Below, piece by piece: positions 1-6,043 of a stretch of DNA of 8,166 nt (positions are counted from its first letter, which is position 1; each line of letters begins with the position of its first letter). Both the position numbers and the translations under genes were made by a program. The stretch is taken from positions 1-8,166 of the forward strand of contig JAHRVZ010000126.1 of the NCBI GenBank assembly GCA_019090405.1, in the 5' to 3' direction. The stretch is from Paracoccaceae bacterium. Its GTDB lineage: Bacteria > Pseudomonadota > Alphaproteobacteria > Rhodobacterales > Rhodobacteraceae. The notes under the pieces are model-generated. The model was not told where the DNA came from. It saw nothing but the letters and a program-made list of their open reading frames with translations, and did not search any database.

Positions 1-122
1 GCAAACGTCGCGCCTGGTTGTTTGCCGAAGACGTCGTGCAGTCAGAAAAACAGACCGAAACCGGCTTTGACATCACCGTGGTTTGGACAGCCGAACAGGA
101 ATCGCGTTTTTTGGCGGTCTAG
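1..122 (+). CDS. hflX: C-terminal end of probable GTPase HflX (partial)
   Basis: Only the last 39 codons are present, read in the frame beginning at base 3 and ending with TAG at 120-122. The peptide reads KRRAWLFAEDVVQSE, then KQTETGFDITVVWTAEQE, and ends SRFLAV. This pattern (a strand with AWLF, an acidic turn, a 'TExG' turn, then alternating hydrophobics and a closing aromatic) resembles the small C-terminal domain of HflX proteins as I remember them from Rhodobacterales. HflX is a ribosome-associated GTPase that splits or rescues stalled ribosomes, often downstream of hfq. The G domain lies outside the window, so the name rests on tail similarity only. The gene is convergent with the acylase; the two stop codons are separated by 9 bp. 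Confidence 0.5.
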   Translation, partial: KRRAWLFAEDVVQSEKQTETGFDITVVWTAEQESRFLAV

Positions 123-131
123 CCGCCCCCG

Positions 132-2606
132 TTAGTTCGCGGTTTCAGGTTGTAACACCGTCACCCCAACAGATGCAGCACGCGCAAGGTCGCTGTCCAG
201 AGACATTGGAATGTATTCTCCGCGCCGCCACAACTGGGCCAGATCATCATAGTGGCGCGACAGGAAATGGCCAGATTGCCCGGTCGAGGTGATAAAGACC
301 GAACTGTCCGGATCGGCGAAATCATAGACCCCGCGATAGGCCGCACCATGCACGTTCTGAAACGGATCAGCGCCGGTGCCGGATGTCCGGCCGCGCAACA
401 GTGTATTGTCTCCACCGCTGGTCGATTGCCGGATATTGACGAAATAACTGAGCAACGGGATTTTGCCCAATGTCGGATGGTCATGCGTCGCCTGATGCGC
501 GTCCCCCCAGCGCAATGATTCCAACGTCGACCCATAGCGTTCGGTGATCCAGACCAGCGCATCATCCAATGCCAGCCGTGACATGTCAGTACAGGTTTCA
601 ATCGGCGCGCTTTGCCTGATATCGCACCAGACCGATGCGCCGTCGATATTGCGGTACACACGTTCAATGAACAAAGGCTGCACATGCGGGAATTCATCTG
701 CCAGTGGCCCCAACTCATCCGCAATCAGGCGTTTTTGCAAGGCGCGCAGCCAGGCAGCATAGATCAATGGTTCGGGCAGGTGTTCGTTCATCTCGCCATT
801 CCAGTCAGCCAACAACGCCAGCGCGATCTGGCGCTGTCGTTCCGGCGTGCCATCCGGGGCGGCCTGTTCAGTGAACCACAAATCAGCGCCAATCAGCGGC
901 AACAATGATCGCGCGGTAAAGCTGACCGTATCAAGCTGCGCTTCGATAAAGCTGTCGCGGGTATGGACCTGACGGTTTTGCATTAGCTTTTGCCAACGAT
1001 TGATCCGCTGGCTGTCACCCCAGAGAAAAGAAATGTGGTTGGGAAACGGGCGGTCCAGCAGTTTGTTATTGGTATTGCCCAATATGCCTCCACGCGGTTG
1101 AACAAACTGCGGGTTGGACGCATAGGGCGCATAACCACGCCAGCGGTTCTCGATGCGCCAGCCTTGGGAGGGTATCCGCCCCTGGCTTTGATTGTTGGCA
1201 TCGCGCTGGGGCACTGCACCTATCATCTTCATCGCAATAGTGCCCTGATCGACCAGCGACAGGTTTTGCGATGGGGCGATATAGCCCTTTGTGATATCCA
1301 TTGCCTGACGCACCGATTTGGCGCTCATCAGGTCCAGCGCGGCTGACATCGACGTATCCTGAGCCGTCAGCGCCGTCCAACCAAGTGTTGCCACGTGCCC
1401 CGCCGGTGTGACCGTGGCCAGATTATACATGCTGCCTGACAGAACCGGACCATTCTCGCTCCACCTAAGTGTCAGGGTGATCGGCGCGGCGCCTTTGATT
1501 TCGATGATCGAAGGGCGCGTTTGAAATGGTTTATAGCCATCCGGGGTTAGGTATTCTTCTGGATTTTGAGGGTTCAGACGTTCAATGAATACGTCCTGAT
1601 CGTCCATATAGGACGACGTTAATCCCCAGCCCAGTGCTTCGGACCGGCCAGCCAGAACAACGGGCATTCCCGGAATGGTGGCGCCTATGACACCACCAGA
1701 TGACAATTCCAGCCGCGCCAGATACCACATCCCCGGAGCGCTAAATCCCAGATGCGGGTCATTGGCCAGCAACGTGCCGCCCGAAGCGGACCGCGTGGTG
1801 GCCGCACTCCAGGCATTTGAGGCTCCGGCTAGGCCTGCCTTGGGGAATGGCGAAAGAGGTGAGGCGGGCATTGCAGCGCCGCTGGCATAACGGGGCAGGG
1901 TCGGGAACAGTGAGGAATATTCAGGCAAGGCGGCGATGCCGGGGCCGGGAACGTCGGGCAGAATGTCGCGCAGGCGGGCCTGATCGTTCAGCATCAGGTC
2001 GGTGCGGGCACGCAATACTTCGGCTGCGAGATGGCCGGACAGTTGCAATCCCATGAGTTTCAGCACAGCCAGAGAATCCGCCGGCTGCCAGGGGGCAACA
2101 GGGGTGCTGAACAGGAACATCTCTGGCGCCCCACGCCCCAGTGCTTTGTCGTTGATTTCATTCAGACGGGCGTTGACACCTTTTGAGTAGGCCTCGAGCG
2201 CGGCGCGGGCCTTGGGCGTCTGAGCGTCCACGGATTGCTGAGCCAGCCGATATAGATCAAGTCGGCGCAGCAGCCGGTCAATCGAAAGCGTGCGTTCGCC
2301 AAACACTTCGGACAGGCGGCCCTGTGCGGTGCGACGCATTGTGGTCATTTGCCAAAGGCGATCCTGCGCATGGGCATAACCAAGGCCAAAAAACACATCG
2401 GCGTCAGTTTCAGCGGCAAAAATATGCGGCACATTGGCGTTGTCGCGCACAATTTCGACTTGACCAGAAAGGCCGCGCACCCCGACCGTGGCATCATAGT
2501 CCGGCAGCGACTGGCTGGCCAGATAATAGATCATCCCAACTGCCAGAACGATCAGGACAATCAATCCTGCTACAAGCCTGATAAGCCAGCGAAACACCAG
2601 TGCCAT
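132..2606 (-). CDS. Penicillin acylase family Ntn-hydrolase, membrane-anchored
   Basis: 824 aa from the preferred start. Family members cleave amide bonds of acylated amines (beta-lactam side chains, acyl-homoserine lactones, other N-acyl compounds) in the periplasm after self-cleavage into two chains. Residues 8-33 form one hydrophobic segment with no clear signal-peptidase site, so it is probably an inner-membrane anchor facing the periplasm. The early block VRDNANVPHIFA and the block FGLGYAHAQDRLWQM are family hallmarks. GASNAWS contains the expected cleavage point: Ser263 would be the N-terminal nucleophile of the beta chain. It is followed by NDPHL, IPGMPVVLAGR, an Asn-rich GNTNN (510-514, candidate oxyanion region), WGDAHQ (700-705) and GQSGHFLSRHYDD near the C-terminus. 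An ATG at 2645 would add 13 residues but has no Shine-Dalgarno; the ATG at 2606 has GAGGAC in front. The substrate cannot be told from sequence. The gene is divergent from the dehydrogenase at 2713. Confidence 0.93.
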   Translation of the reverse strand: MALVFRWLIRLVAGLIVLIVLAVGMIYYLASQSLPDYDATVGVRGLSGQVEIVRDNANVPHIFAAETDADVFFGLGYAHAQDRLWQMTTMRRTAQGRLSEVFGERTLSIDRLLRRLDLYRLAQQSVDAQTPKARAALEAYSKGVNARLNEINDKALGRGAPEMFLFSTPVAPWQPADSLAVLKLMGLQLSGHLAAEVLRARTDLMLNDQARLRDILPDVPGPGIAALPEYSSLFPTLPRYASGAAMPASPLSPFPKAGLAGASNAWSAATTRSASGGTLLANDPHLGFSAPGMWYLARLELSSGGVIGATIPGMPVVLAGRSEALGWGLTSSYMDDQDVFIERLNPQNPEEYLTPDGYKPFQTRPSIIEIKGAAPITLTLRWSENGPVLSGSMYNLATVTPAGHVATLGWTALTAQDTSMSAALDLMSAKSVRQAMDITKGYIAPSQNLSLVDQGTIAMKMIGAVPQRDANNQSQGRIPSQGWRIENRWRGYAPYASNPQFVQPRGGILGNTNNKLLDRPFPNHISFLWGDSQRINRWQKLMQNRQVHTRDSFIEAQLDTVSFTARSLLPLIGADLWFTEQAAPDGTPERQRQIALALLADWNGEMNEHLPEPLIYAAWLRALQKRLIADELGPLADEFPHVQPLFIERVYRNIDGASVWCDIRQSAPIETCTDMSRLALDDALVWITERYGSTLESLRWGDAHQATHDHPTLGKIPLLSYFVNIRQSTSGGDNTLLRGRTSGTGADPFQNVHGAAYRGVYDFADPDSSVFITSTGQSGHFLSRHYDDLAQLWRRGEYIPMSLDSDLARAASVGVTVLQPETAN

Positions 2607-2610
2607 TATT

Positions 2611-2616
2611 GTCCTC
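2611..2616 (-). promoter_or_regulatory. Ribosome binding site deciding the acylase start
   Basis: On the - strand GAGGAC is followed by AATA and then ATG at 2606, so the GAGG core sits 6 nt from the start. The upstream in-frame ATG at 2645 is preceded by TGGTATGGTCAA, which has no purine-rich SD. This favours the shorter protein, whose N-terminus (MALVFRWLIRL) leads straight into the membrane segment. Confidence 0.6.
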
Positions 2617-2645
2617 GTCTTGCCCGAAATTTTTGGGTTGGTCAT

Positions 2646-2673
2646 TTGACCATACCAAAATGCCTGATAGGTA
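2646..2673 (+). promoter_or_regulatory. Weak candidate promoter for the dehydrogenase gene
   Basis: TTGACC at 2646-2651 is a good -35 element. After a 16-nt spacer comes TAGGTA (2668-2673), a poor -10 match. It lies in the divergent gap between the acylase start (2606) and the dehydrogenase start (2713). The -35 would overlap the longer, disfavoured acylase start. The location is sensible but the -10 is weak, so treat this as a guess. Confidence 0.25.
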
Positions 2674-2699
2674 ACGCCTTAATATTGATAAGCTGGATC

Positions 2700-2705
2700 A
2701 AGGGG
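2700..2705 (+). promoter_or_regulatory. Ribosome binding site of the dehydrogenase gene
   Basis: AAGGGG is followed by 7 nt (AAAGCAA) and ATG at 2713. This is a clear Shine-Dalgarno and supports the start, which begins directly with the Rossmann strand MAKLAFLGLG. Confidence 0.65.
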
Positions 2706-2712
2706 AAAGCAA

Positions 2713-3585
2713 ATGGCAAAACTAGCGTTTTTGGGACTGGGTGTCATGGGATACCCGATGGCGGGGCATTTACAGGCCGCCGGGCATGATGTGACGGTAT
2801 ACAACCGCACTGCGGCCAAGGCCGAAGCATGGGCTGGCGAGCATGGCGGAGCCAGTGCCGCGACCCCGCGCGAGGCCGCCGAAGCTGCGGATTTTGTGCT
2901 GTGTTGCGTTGGCAATGACGATGATCTGCGTGATGTTTGCATTGGCGAAGATGGCGCGTTTTCCGGGATGGATGCCGGAAGTATATTTGTCGATCACACA
3001 ACGGTTTCAGCCAGCGTTACACGCGAACTTTTTGCTGCGGCTGCTTCTGCTGACATCGCCTTTGTCGACGCGCCGATATCCGGTGGCCAGGCAGGGGCAG
3101 AAAATGGCGTGTTGTCGGTGATGTGCGGCGGTGATCTGTTGGCCTTTGAGCGGGCCGAGCCGATCATTGGAACCTATGCCCGCATATGCCGACGTATTGG
3201 TGACAGCGGATCCGGTCAAATGACCAAGATGTGCAACCAGATTGCCATTGCAGGTTTGATGCAAGGCCTAAGCGAGGCCATGCATTTCGCTGAAAAAGCC
3301 GGATTGGATGGTCGCGCAGTGGTCGAAGTGATCAGCCAGGGTGCGGCGGGCAGCTGGCAGATGAACAATCGGTATGAAACCATGATTGACGATCATTTTG
3401 AGCACGGTTTCGCCGTTGACTGGATGCGCAAGGATCTGGGGATATGTCTGGATACTGCGGATCAGACCGGTGCCAGCCTGCCCATCACAGCTTTGGTCGA
3501 TCAATTTTATAAGGACGTGCAGAAGATGGGCGGAGGGCGGTGGGATACGTCAAGCCTGCTAAAACGATTGCGCCAAGCAGGTTAG
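2713..3585 (+). CDS. NAD(P)-dependent beta-hydroxyacid dehydrogenase (HIBADH/GLYR-like)
   Basis: 290 aa, a normal full length for the 3-hydroxyisobutyrate dehydrogenase / glyoxylate-succinic semialdehyde reductase superfamily. The N-terminal Rossmann fold shows GLGVMG at residues 8-13, the family nucleotide-binding loop. NRT at 31-33, after the second strand, suggests preference for NADP(H), because NAD-preferring members usually have an acidic residue here. The substrate loop DAPISGG is at 120-125 and following. The catalytic helix GSGQMTKMCNQ carries the expected catalytic Lys172 and the conserved Asn175. Lys240 in MRKDLGICLD matches a second conserved lysine. The start is supported by AAGGGG 7 nt upstream. 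It interconverts a small beta-hydroxy acid and its semialdehyde or keto form in the cytoplasm; the exact substrate is not readable. No valine-catabolism genes (mmsA, acyl-CoA dehydrogenase) are adjacent, so I do not call it mmsB. Confidence 0.9.
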   Translation: MAKLAFLGLGVMGYPMAGHLQAAGHDVTVYNRTAAKAEAWAGEHGGASAATPREAAEAADFVLCCVGNDDDLRDVCIGEDGAFSGMDAGSIFVDHTTVSASVTRELFAAAASADIAFVDAPISGGQAGAENGVLSVMCGGDLLAFERAEPIIGTYARICRRIGDSGSGQMTKMCNQIAIAGLMQGLSEAMHFAEKAGLDGRAVVEVISQGAAGSWQMNNRYETMIDDHFEHGFAVDWMRKDLGICLDTADQTGASLPITALVDQFYKDVQKMGGGRWDTSSLLKRLRQAG

Positions 3586-3593
3586 TTTTCTAA

Positions 3594-3621
3594 TTCTCCT
3601 ACCCCAAAAAGGGTAGGAGAA
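3594..3621. terminator. Perfect 11-bp hairpin between convergent genes, probable bidirectional terminator
   Basis: TTCTCCTACCC (3594-3604) pairs without mismatch with GGGTAGGAGAA (3611-3621) across a 6-nt loop (CAAAAA). It begins 8 nt after the dehydrogenase stop and lies about 50 nt beyond the stop of the convergent SYLF gene. This is the usual place for a shared terminator. Neither side has a proper T-run (+ strand continues GCCTTTGGCT, - strand continues TTAGAAAAC), so it may be a weak or Rho-assisted terminator, or a 3'-end protecting hairpin. Confidence 0.6.
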
Positions 3622-3672
3622 GCCTTTGGCTGAGTATTTGGGACGAGAAGAAATTGAAGGCGATTTGTGCCT

Positions 3673-4245
3673 TTAAGGGATGATACGCGTGTATTTTGAG
3701 CCTTCAAGCGTGGCTCCGACGCGCAGACCCGCCTGACCGAAAACAGCCGCCAGAATGGGCGAACGCAAGGTATTTGAATCGGTGGCAACGGAATCGCCCT
3801 GATCACTGACCACGTATCCAATGTCGGCTCCTGCGGTCCATCCAGAGGCGCGGCGGAATTTGCTTAGGGCTTCGTCTGTCATGAAGAACAAGACATGCGA
3901 ATATTGCTGCGCTCCGATCTGAAGTCCGGCACTGGCGCCAGTTGTGCTGTAATAATCAACGGTAACGCCGCCGACGCGCAAAGCACCTTGTCCGTAAGAG
4001 GCACCAAAAACAAATCCGGCCTCGGTCACAAGCGGCATCACCAGCATGCCGGTGGATTTTTCAGCCAGCGTTCTTGTGTTGGGAAATAAATCGTACATCT
4101 GGGTGATCGTTGCATCGACACGCGCATCAATTTTGGCGCTGCCGTCGCTGCCGACGCCGTTGCCGCATGCCGCGGTTACGGAAAGGCCTGCCAACGCGGA
4201 TACGGTAAATCCGCGACGGGTCAGTCGAATAGGGGTCATGGTCAT
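3673..4245 (-). CDS. SYLF-domain (Ysc84-like) putative Tat-exported lipoprotein
   Basis: 190 aa. The leader is TRRGFTVSALAGLSVTAAC: twin arginines at 10-11 followed by a hydrophobic stretch and Cys27 in a lipobox-like TAAC. This suggests Tat export and lipid attachment, although Thr at -3 is not ideal for a lipobox. The mature part from about residue 60 matches the SYLF/Ysc84 fold: MLVMPLVTEAGFVFGASYG, then GALRVGG, VDYYSTTGASAGLQIGAQ, FFMTDEALSKF, and the closing TLEGSKYTRI. SYLF domains bind phospholipid in some eukaryotic proteins; the bacterial envelope members have no settled function. Its start has no obvious Shine-Dalgarno, and a second ATG lies two codons on (4239). It lies 139 bp downstream of hemB on the same strand, but a good promoter in that gap suggests it is transcribed separately. 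It is convergent with the dehydrogenase. Confidence 0.85.
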   Translation of the reverse strand: MTMTPIRLTRRGFTVSALAGLSVTAACGNGVGSDGSAKIDARVDATITQMYDLFPNTRTLAEKSTGMLVMPLVTEAGFVFGASYGQGALRVGGVTVDYYSTTGASAGLQIGAQQYSHVLFFMTDEALSKFRRASGWTAGADIGYVVSDQGDSVATDSNTLRSPILAAVFGQAGLRVGATLEGSKYTRIIP

Positions 4246-4301
4246 GGGATATGTGCCTGTCTACTTACATGGTTGCGCCGGATTTCCCGGTCTTGGCACA
4301 A

Positions 4302-4330
4302 GATATACCCATTTTTGTAGGCTCTGTCAC
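4302..4330 (-). promoter_or_regulatory. Sigma70-like promoter of the SYLF gene
   Basis: On the - strand, GTGACA (4330-4325, 5 of 6 to TTGACA) is followed by exactly 17 nt and TATATC (4307-4302, 4 of 6 to TATAAT). Transcription would start near 4295, giving a leader of about 50 nt before the ATG at 4245. The inverted repeat TCACT-ATAG-AGTGA at 4327-4340 overlaps the -35 element and could be an operator. Confidence 0.5.
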
Positions 4331-4340
4331 TATAGAGTGA
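4327..4340. promoter_or_regulatory. Inverted repeat overlapping a -35 element, possible operator
   Basis: TCACT (4327-4331), a 4-nt spacer ATAG and AGTGA (4336-4340) form a perfect 5-bp-arm dyad. It overlaps four bases of the -35 box proposed for the SYLF gene. The size suits a small dimeric regulator, but short dyads arise by chance and no regulator is identifiable. Confidence 0.3.
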
Positions 4341-4384
4341 TGCTGAATCGGCGACTTATTGCTGCATTTTGGGTGTTTTGCGGT

Positions 4385-5383
4385 CTATCCGTTGATCGCG
4401 CGCGCCACGTCCATGGCAAAATAGGTTAAAACGCCATCACAGCCCGCCCGGCGAAATGCCATCAGGCTTTCCAGCATAACCCTTTCGCCATCAATCCAGC
4501 CATTTTGCGCCGCAGCTTTGATCATCGCGTATTCACCGGACACCTGATAGGCAAAGGTCGGCGCGCCAAAGCTGTCTTTGACCTGTCGGCAAATATCAAG
4601 ATAGGGCATGCCGGGTTTGATCATGACCATATCCGCACCTTCGTTCAGGTCACGTTCAATCAGACGCAAAGCCTCGTTCGAATTGGCCGGGTCCATCTGA
4701 TAGGTATTTTTGTCCCCGCTCAGGGCAGCGGTTGCCCCCACCGCATCGCGAAACGGGCCATAAAAGGCGCTGGCGTATTTGGCAGCGTAGGACAGGATCA
4801 GCACATTTTGATGGCCTTCGGATTCAAGCGCTGTGCGCATCGCTTTTATGCGTCCGTCCATCATATCTGAGGGACCGATAATATCCGCTCCCGCCTCTGC
4901 CTGAGCCAGCGTCATTTTCACCAAGGCATCAACCGTGGCGTCATTGATGATTTCTCCATCCACCACAAACCCGTCATGGCCGTTGATGTTGTAAGGATCC
5001 AGCGCCACATCGGTCATTACTGCTATTTCGGGGACGGTGTCTTTGATGGCGCGGATTGCCCGGTTGACCAGATTGTCAGGATCCCAAGCCCCGGCGCAAT
5101 CGGCGGTCTTTAGCGAGGCATCAATATAAGGAAACAGACAAATCGCAGGAATGCCCAGATCGGCAGCTTCGCGTGCGGCTTGCGCGATCCGGTCAACACT
5201 GCGACGGGACACGCCGGGCATTGACGCGACTGGTTCTTCGATATTGTCGCCATCGCGTACAAAGATCGGCCAGATCAAATCAGATACCGACAATGCGTTT
5301 TCCCGAACCAAGGCCCGCATTGCCGCCGATTTTCGGGCACGGCGGAACCGCGCTGCGGGGAATGGTGCAACAACTGGTTTCAT
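4385..5383 (-). CDS. hemB: Delta-aminolevulinic acid dehydratase (porphobilinogen synthase)
   Basis: 332 aa, the usual length. The enzyme condenses two 5-aminolevulinate molecules to porphobilinogen, the first shared pyrrole of haem, cobalamin and (bacterio)chlorophyll synthesis, in the cytoplasm. The N-terminal arm FRRARKSAAMRALVREN is followed by LIWPIFV and the TIM barrel. Schiff-base lysines are Lys202 in SYAAKYASAFYGPFRDA and Lys256 in MVMIKPGMPYLD. The metal-loop residues are Ala127, Asp129 and Asp137 (DVALDPYNINGHDG), so the three zinc-binding cysteines of the human and yeast enzymes are absent; this is the cysteine-free bacterial type. An upstream ATG at 5476 would add 31 unrelated residues. 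The ATG at 5383 matches the family start and has AAGGAG 10 nt upstream. The gene is divergent from the membrane protein at 5505. No terminator hairpin is visible after its TAG. Confidence 0.97.
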   Translation of the reverse strand: MKPVVAPFPAARFRRARKSAAMRALVRENALSVSDLIWPIFVRDGDNIEEPVASMPGVSRRSVDRIAQAAREAADLGIPAICLFPYIDASLKTADCAGAWDPDNLVNRAIRAIKDTVPEIAVMTDVALDPYNINGHDGFVVDGEIINDATVDALVKMTLAQAEAGADIIGPSDMMDGRIKAMRTALESEGHQNVLILSYAAKYASAFYGPFRDAVGATAALSGDKNTYQMDPANSNEALRLIERDLNEGADMVMIKPGMPYLDICRQVKDSFGAPTFAYQVSGEYAMIKAAAQNGWIDGERVMLESLMAFRRAGCDGVLTYFAMDVARAING

Positions 5384-5393
5384 CTGGCGCGAT

Positions 5394-5399
5394 CTCCTT
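5394..5399 (-). promoter_or_regulatory. Ribosome binding site deciding the hemB start
   Basis: On the - strand AAGGAG is followed by 10 nt (ATCGCGCCAG) and ATG at 5383. The spacing is slightly long but the core is strong. It rules in MKPVVAPFPAARFRR as the N-terminus instead of the 31-residue upstream extension from 5476. Confidence 0.6.
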
Positions 5400-5441
5400 G
5401 AATATTTGTTCATTGGGTGGCATGGAATATCAGCACTCACA

Positions 5442-5476
5442 AGGGCGACAATCGCCTTATGTCGCAATTGCGTCAA
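5442..5476. promoter_or_regulatory. Overlapping inverted repeats in the hemB divergent control region
   Basis: Three nested dyads lie in 35 bp: a 7-bp stem with a 3-nt loop (5442-5448 with 5452-5458, one G-T pair); GCGACA (5445-5450) with TGTCGC (5460-5465); and the perfect palindrome CGCAATTGCG (5463-5472). On the - strand TTGACG (5476-5471) is a fair -35 for hemB, but the matching -10 17 nt on (GATTGT) is weak. The region separates hemB (start 5383) from the gene at 5505, so operators or a shared control element are plausible. No specific regulator is recognised. Confidence 0.35.
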
Positions 5477-5490
5477 ACATAAACCTAATT

Positions 5491-5496
5491 AAAGGG
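5491..5496 (+). promoter_or_regulatory. Ribosome binding site supporting a TTG start
   Basis: AAAGGG is followed by 8 nt (CAGCACGC) and the codon TTG at 5505. It is the only SD-like element in good position. The alternative ATG at 5541 would remove the first 12 residues, which I remember as conserved in related proteins, and has no SD. Confidence 0.55.
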
Positions 5497-5504
5497 CAGC
5501 ACGC

Positions 5505-6032
5505 TTGAACTGGTATTCGTCAATTTTCGAGCTTATTGATATGCGGTCCTTTTCCAACCTCTGGTTCTGGATTGCGTTGGCTGTTGTCTGGTCATCGACC
5601 AGTCACTGGGTTCTTGGTGTTCCGTTCGACATGATTTCACGGGCAAAACGCGTAGGCGGGCAGCCCGCGATTGATCTTGAAGACCTAACCCGGGTCAATG
5701 TTAATCGCCTGCTTTATATCGGTCGATTGTCTGGTCTCTGGATCCTTGGATTTAGCTGTTTCATTTTGTCCGGGCTGATCGTGCTGGGATTTTTCTATGA
5801 TATGGAATTCGCACAAGCCCTGTTTTGTCTTGGATTTCCAATGTCTCTGGTCGGTTTGCTAAGCCTGTCCACCGCTCGTTTGATCGAAAGCGAAGGGTTT
5901 GAGGCCGCAGTGATTCATAAACGCCTGATGCGCCATCGCCTGTATACTCAGATGATCGGCACAATTGCGATATTCTGTACCGCCTTGTGGGGTATGTATC
6001 AAAATCTGTCTATTGGTCCGCTTGGCGGTTAG
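5505..6032 (+). CDS. Four-helix membrane protein of unknown function, TTG start
   Basis: 175 aa starting at TTG (read as Met): MNWYSSIFELIDMRSFSNLW. Hydrophobic segments lie at about 17-39, 75-97, 101-122 and 147-165, so a four-helix inner-membrane protein is likely. A hydrophilic, charged loop (43-70, with AKRVGG and DLEDLTRVNVNRL) separates helices 1 and 2, and a basic stretch (HKRLMRHRLYTQ) precedes the last helix. No catalytic motif is visible. I recall Rhodobacterales homologues in databases named 'component of SufBCD complex', but nothing here supports an Fe-S assembly role: there are no suf genes in the window, no cysteine cluster and no scaffold or ATPase motif. Its TAG ends 11 nt before mfd, so the two are probably one operon. 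It is divergent from hemB. Confidence 0.8.
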   Translation: MNWYSSIFELIDMRSFSNLWFWIALAVVWSSTSHWVLGVPFDMISRAKRVGGQPAIDLEDLTRVNVNRLLYIGRLSGLWILGFSCFILSGLIVLGFFYDMEFAQALFCLGFPMSLVGLLSLSTARLIESEGFEAAVIHKRLMRHRLYTQMIGTIAIFCTALWGMYQNLSIGPLGG

Positions 6033-6043
6033 TCTGCAGGGTC

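Noticed and set aside
113..127. GGCGG/CCGCC stem next to six Ts at the hflX stop, looking like a terminator
   Set aside because: The T-run (107-112) lies before the stem on the + strand and becomes an A-run after it on the - strand, so it is on the wrong side for termination in either direction.
161..724. 187-aa open frame on the - strand within the acylase gene
   Set aside because: It is an out-of-frame shadow of the acylase, rich in Trp, Arg and Met from frame-shifted codons, with no recognisable domain. The same applies to the other short frames over the acylase, dehydrogenase, hemB and mfd.
4046..4429. 127-aa + strand frame across the SYLF start, the promoter gap and the hemB end
   Set aside because: It overlaps two well-supported genes on the other strand, has no SD and no recognisable domain.
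5399..5412. TGAA-N6-TTCA dyad just upstream of the hemB SD, considered as an FNR/FixK-type site
   Set aside because: The Rhodobacterales FnrL consensus is TTGAT-N4-ATCAA; the arms and spacer here do not fit it, and the position would be downstream of a likely promoter.
5384..5476. 31-residue N-terminal extension of HemB from the ATG at 5476
   Set aside because: The extension has no family resemblance and would run through the divergent control region, while the ATG at 5383 has a good SD and matches the usual HemB N-terminus.
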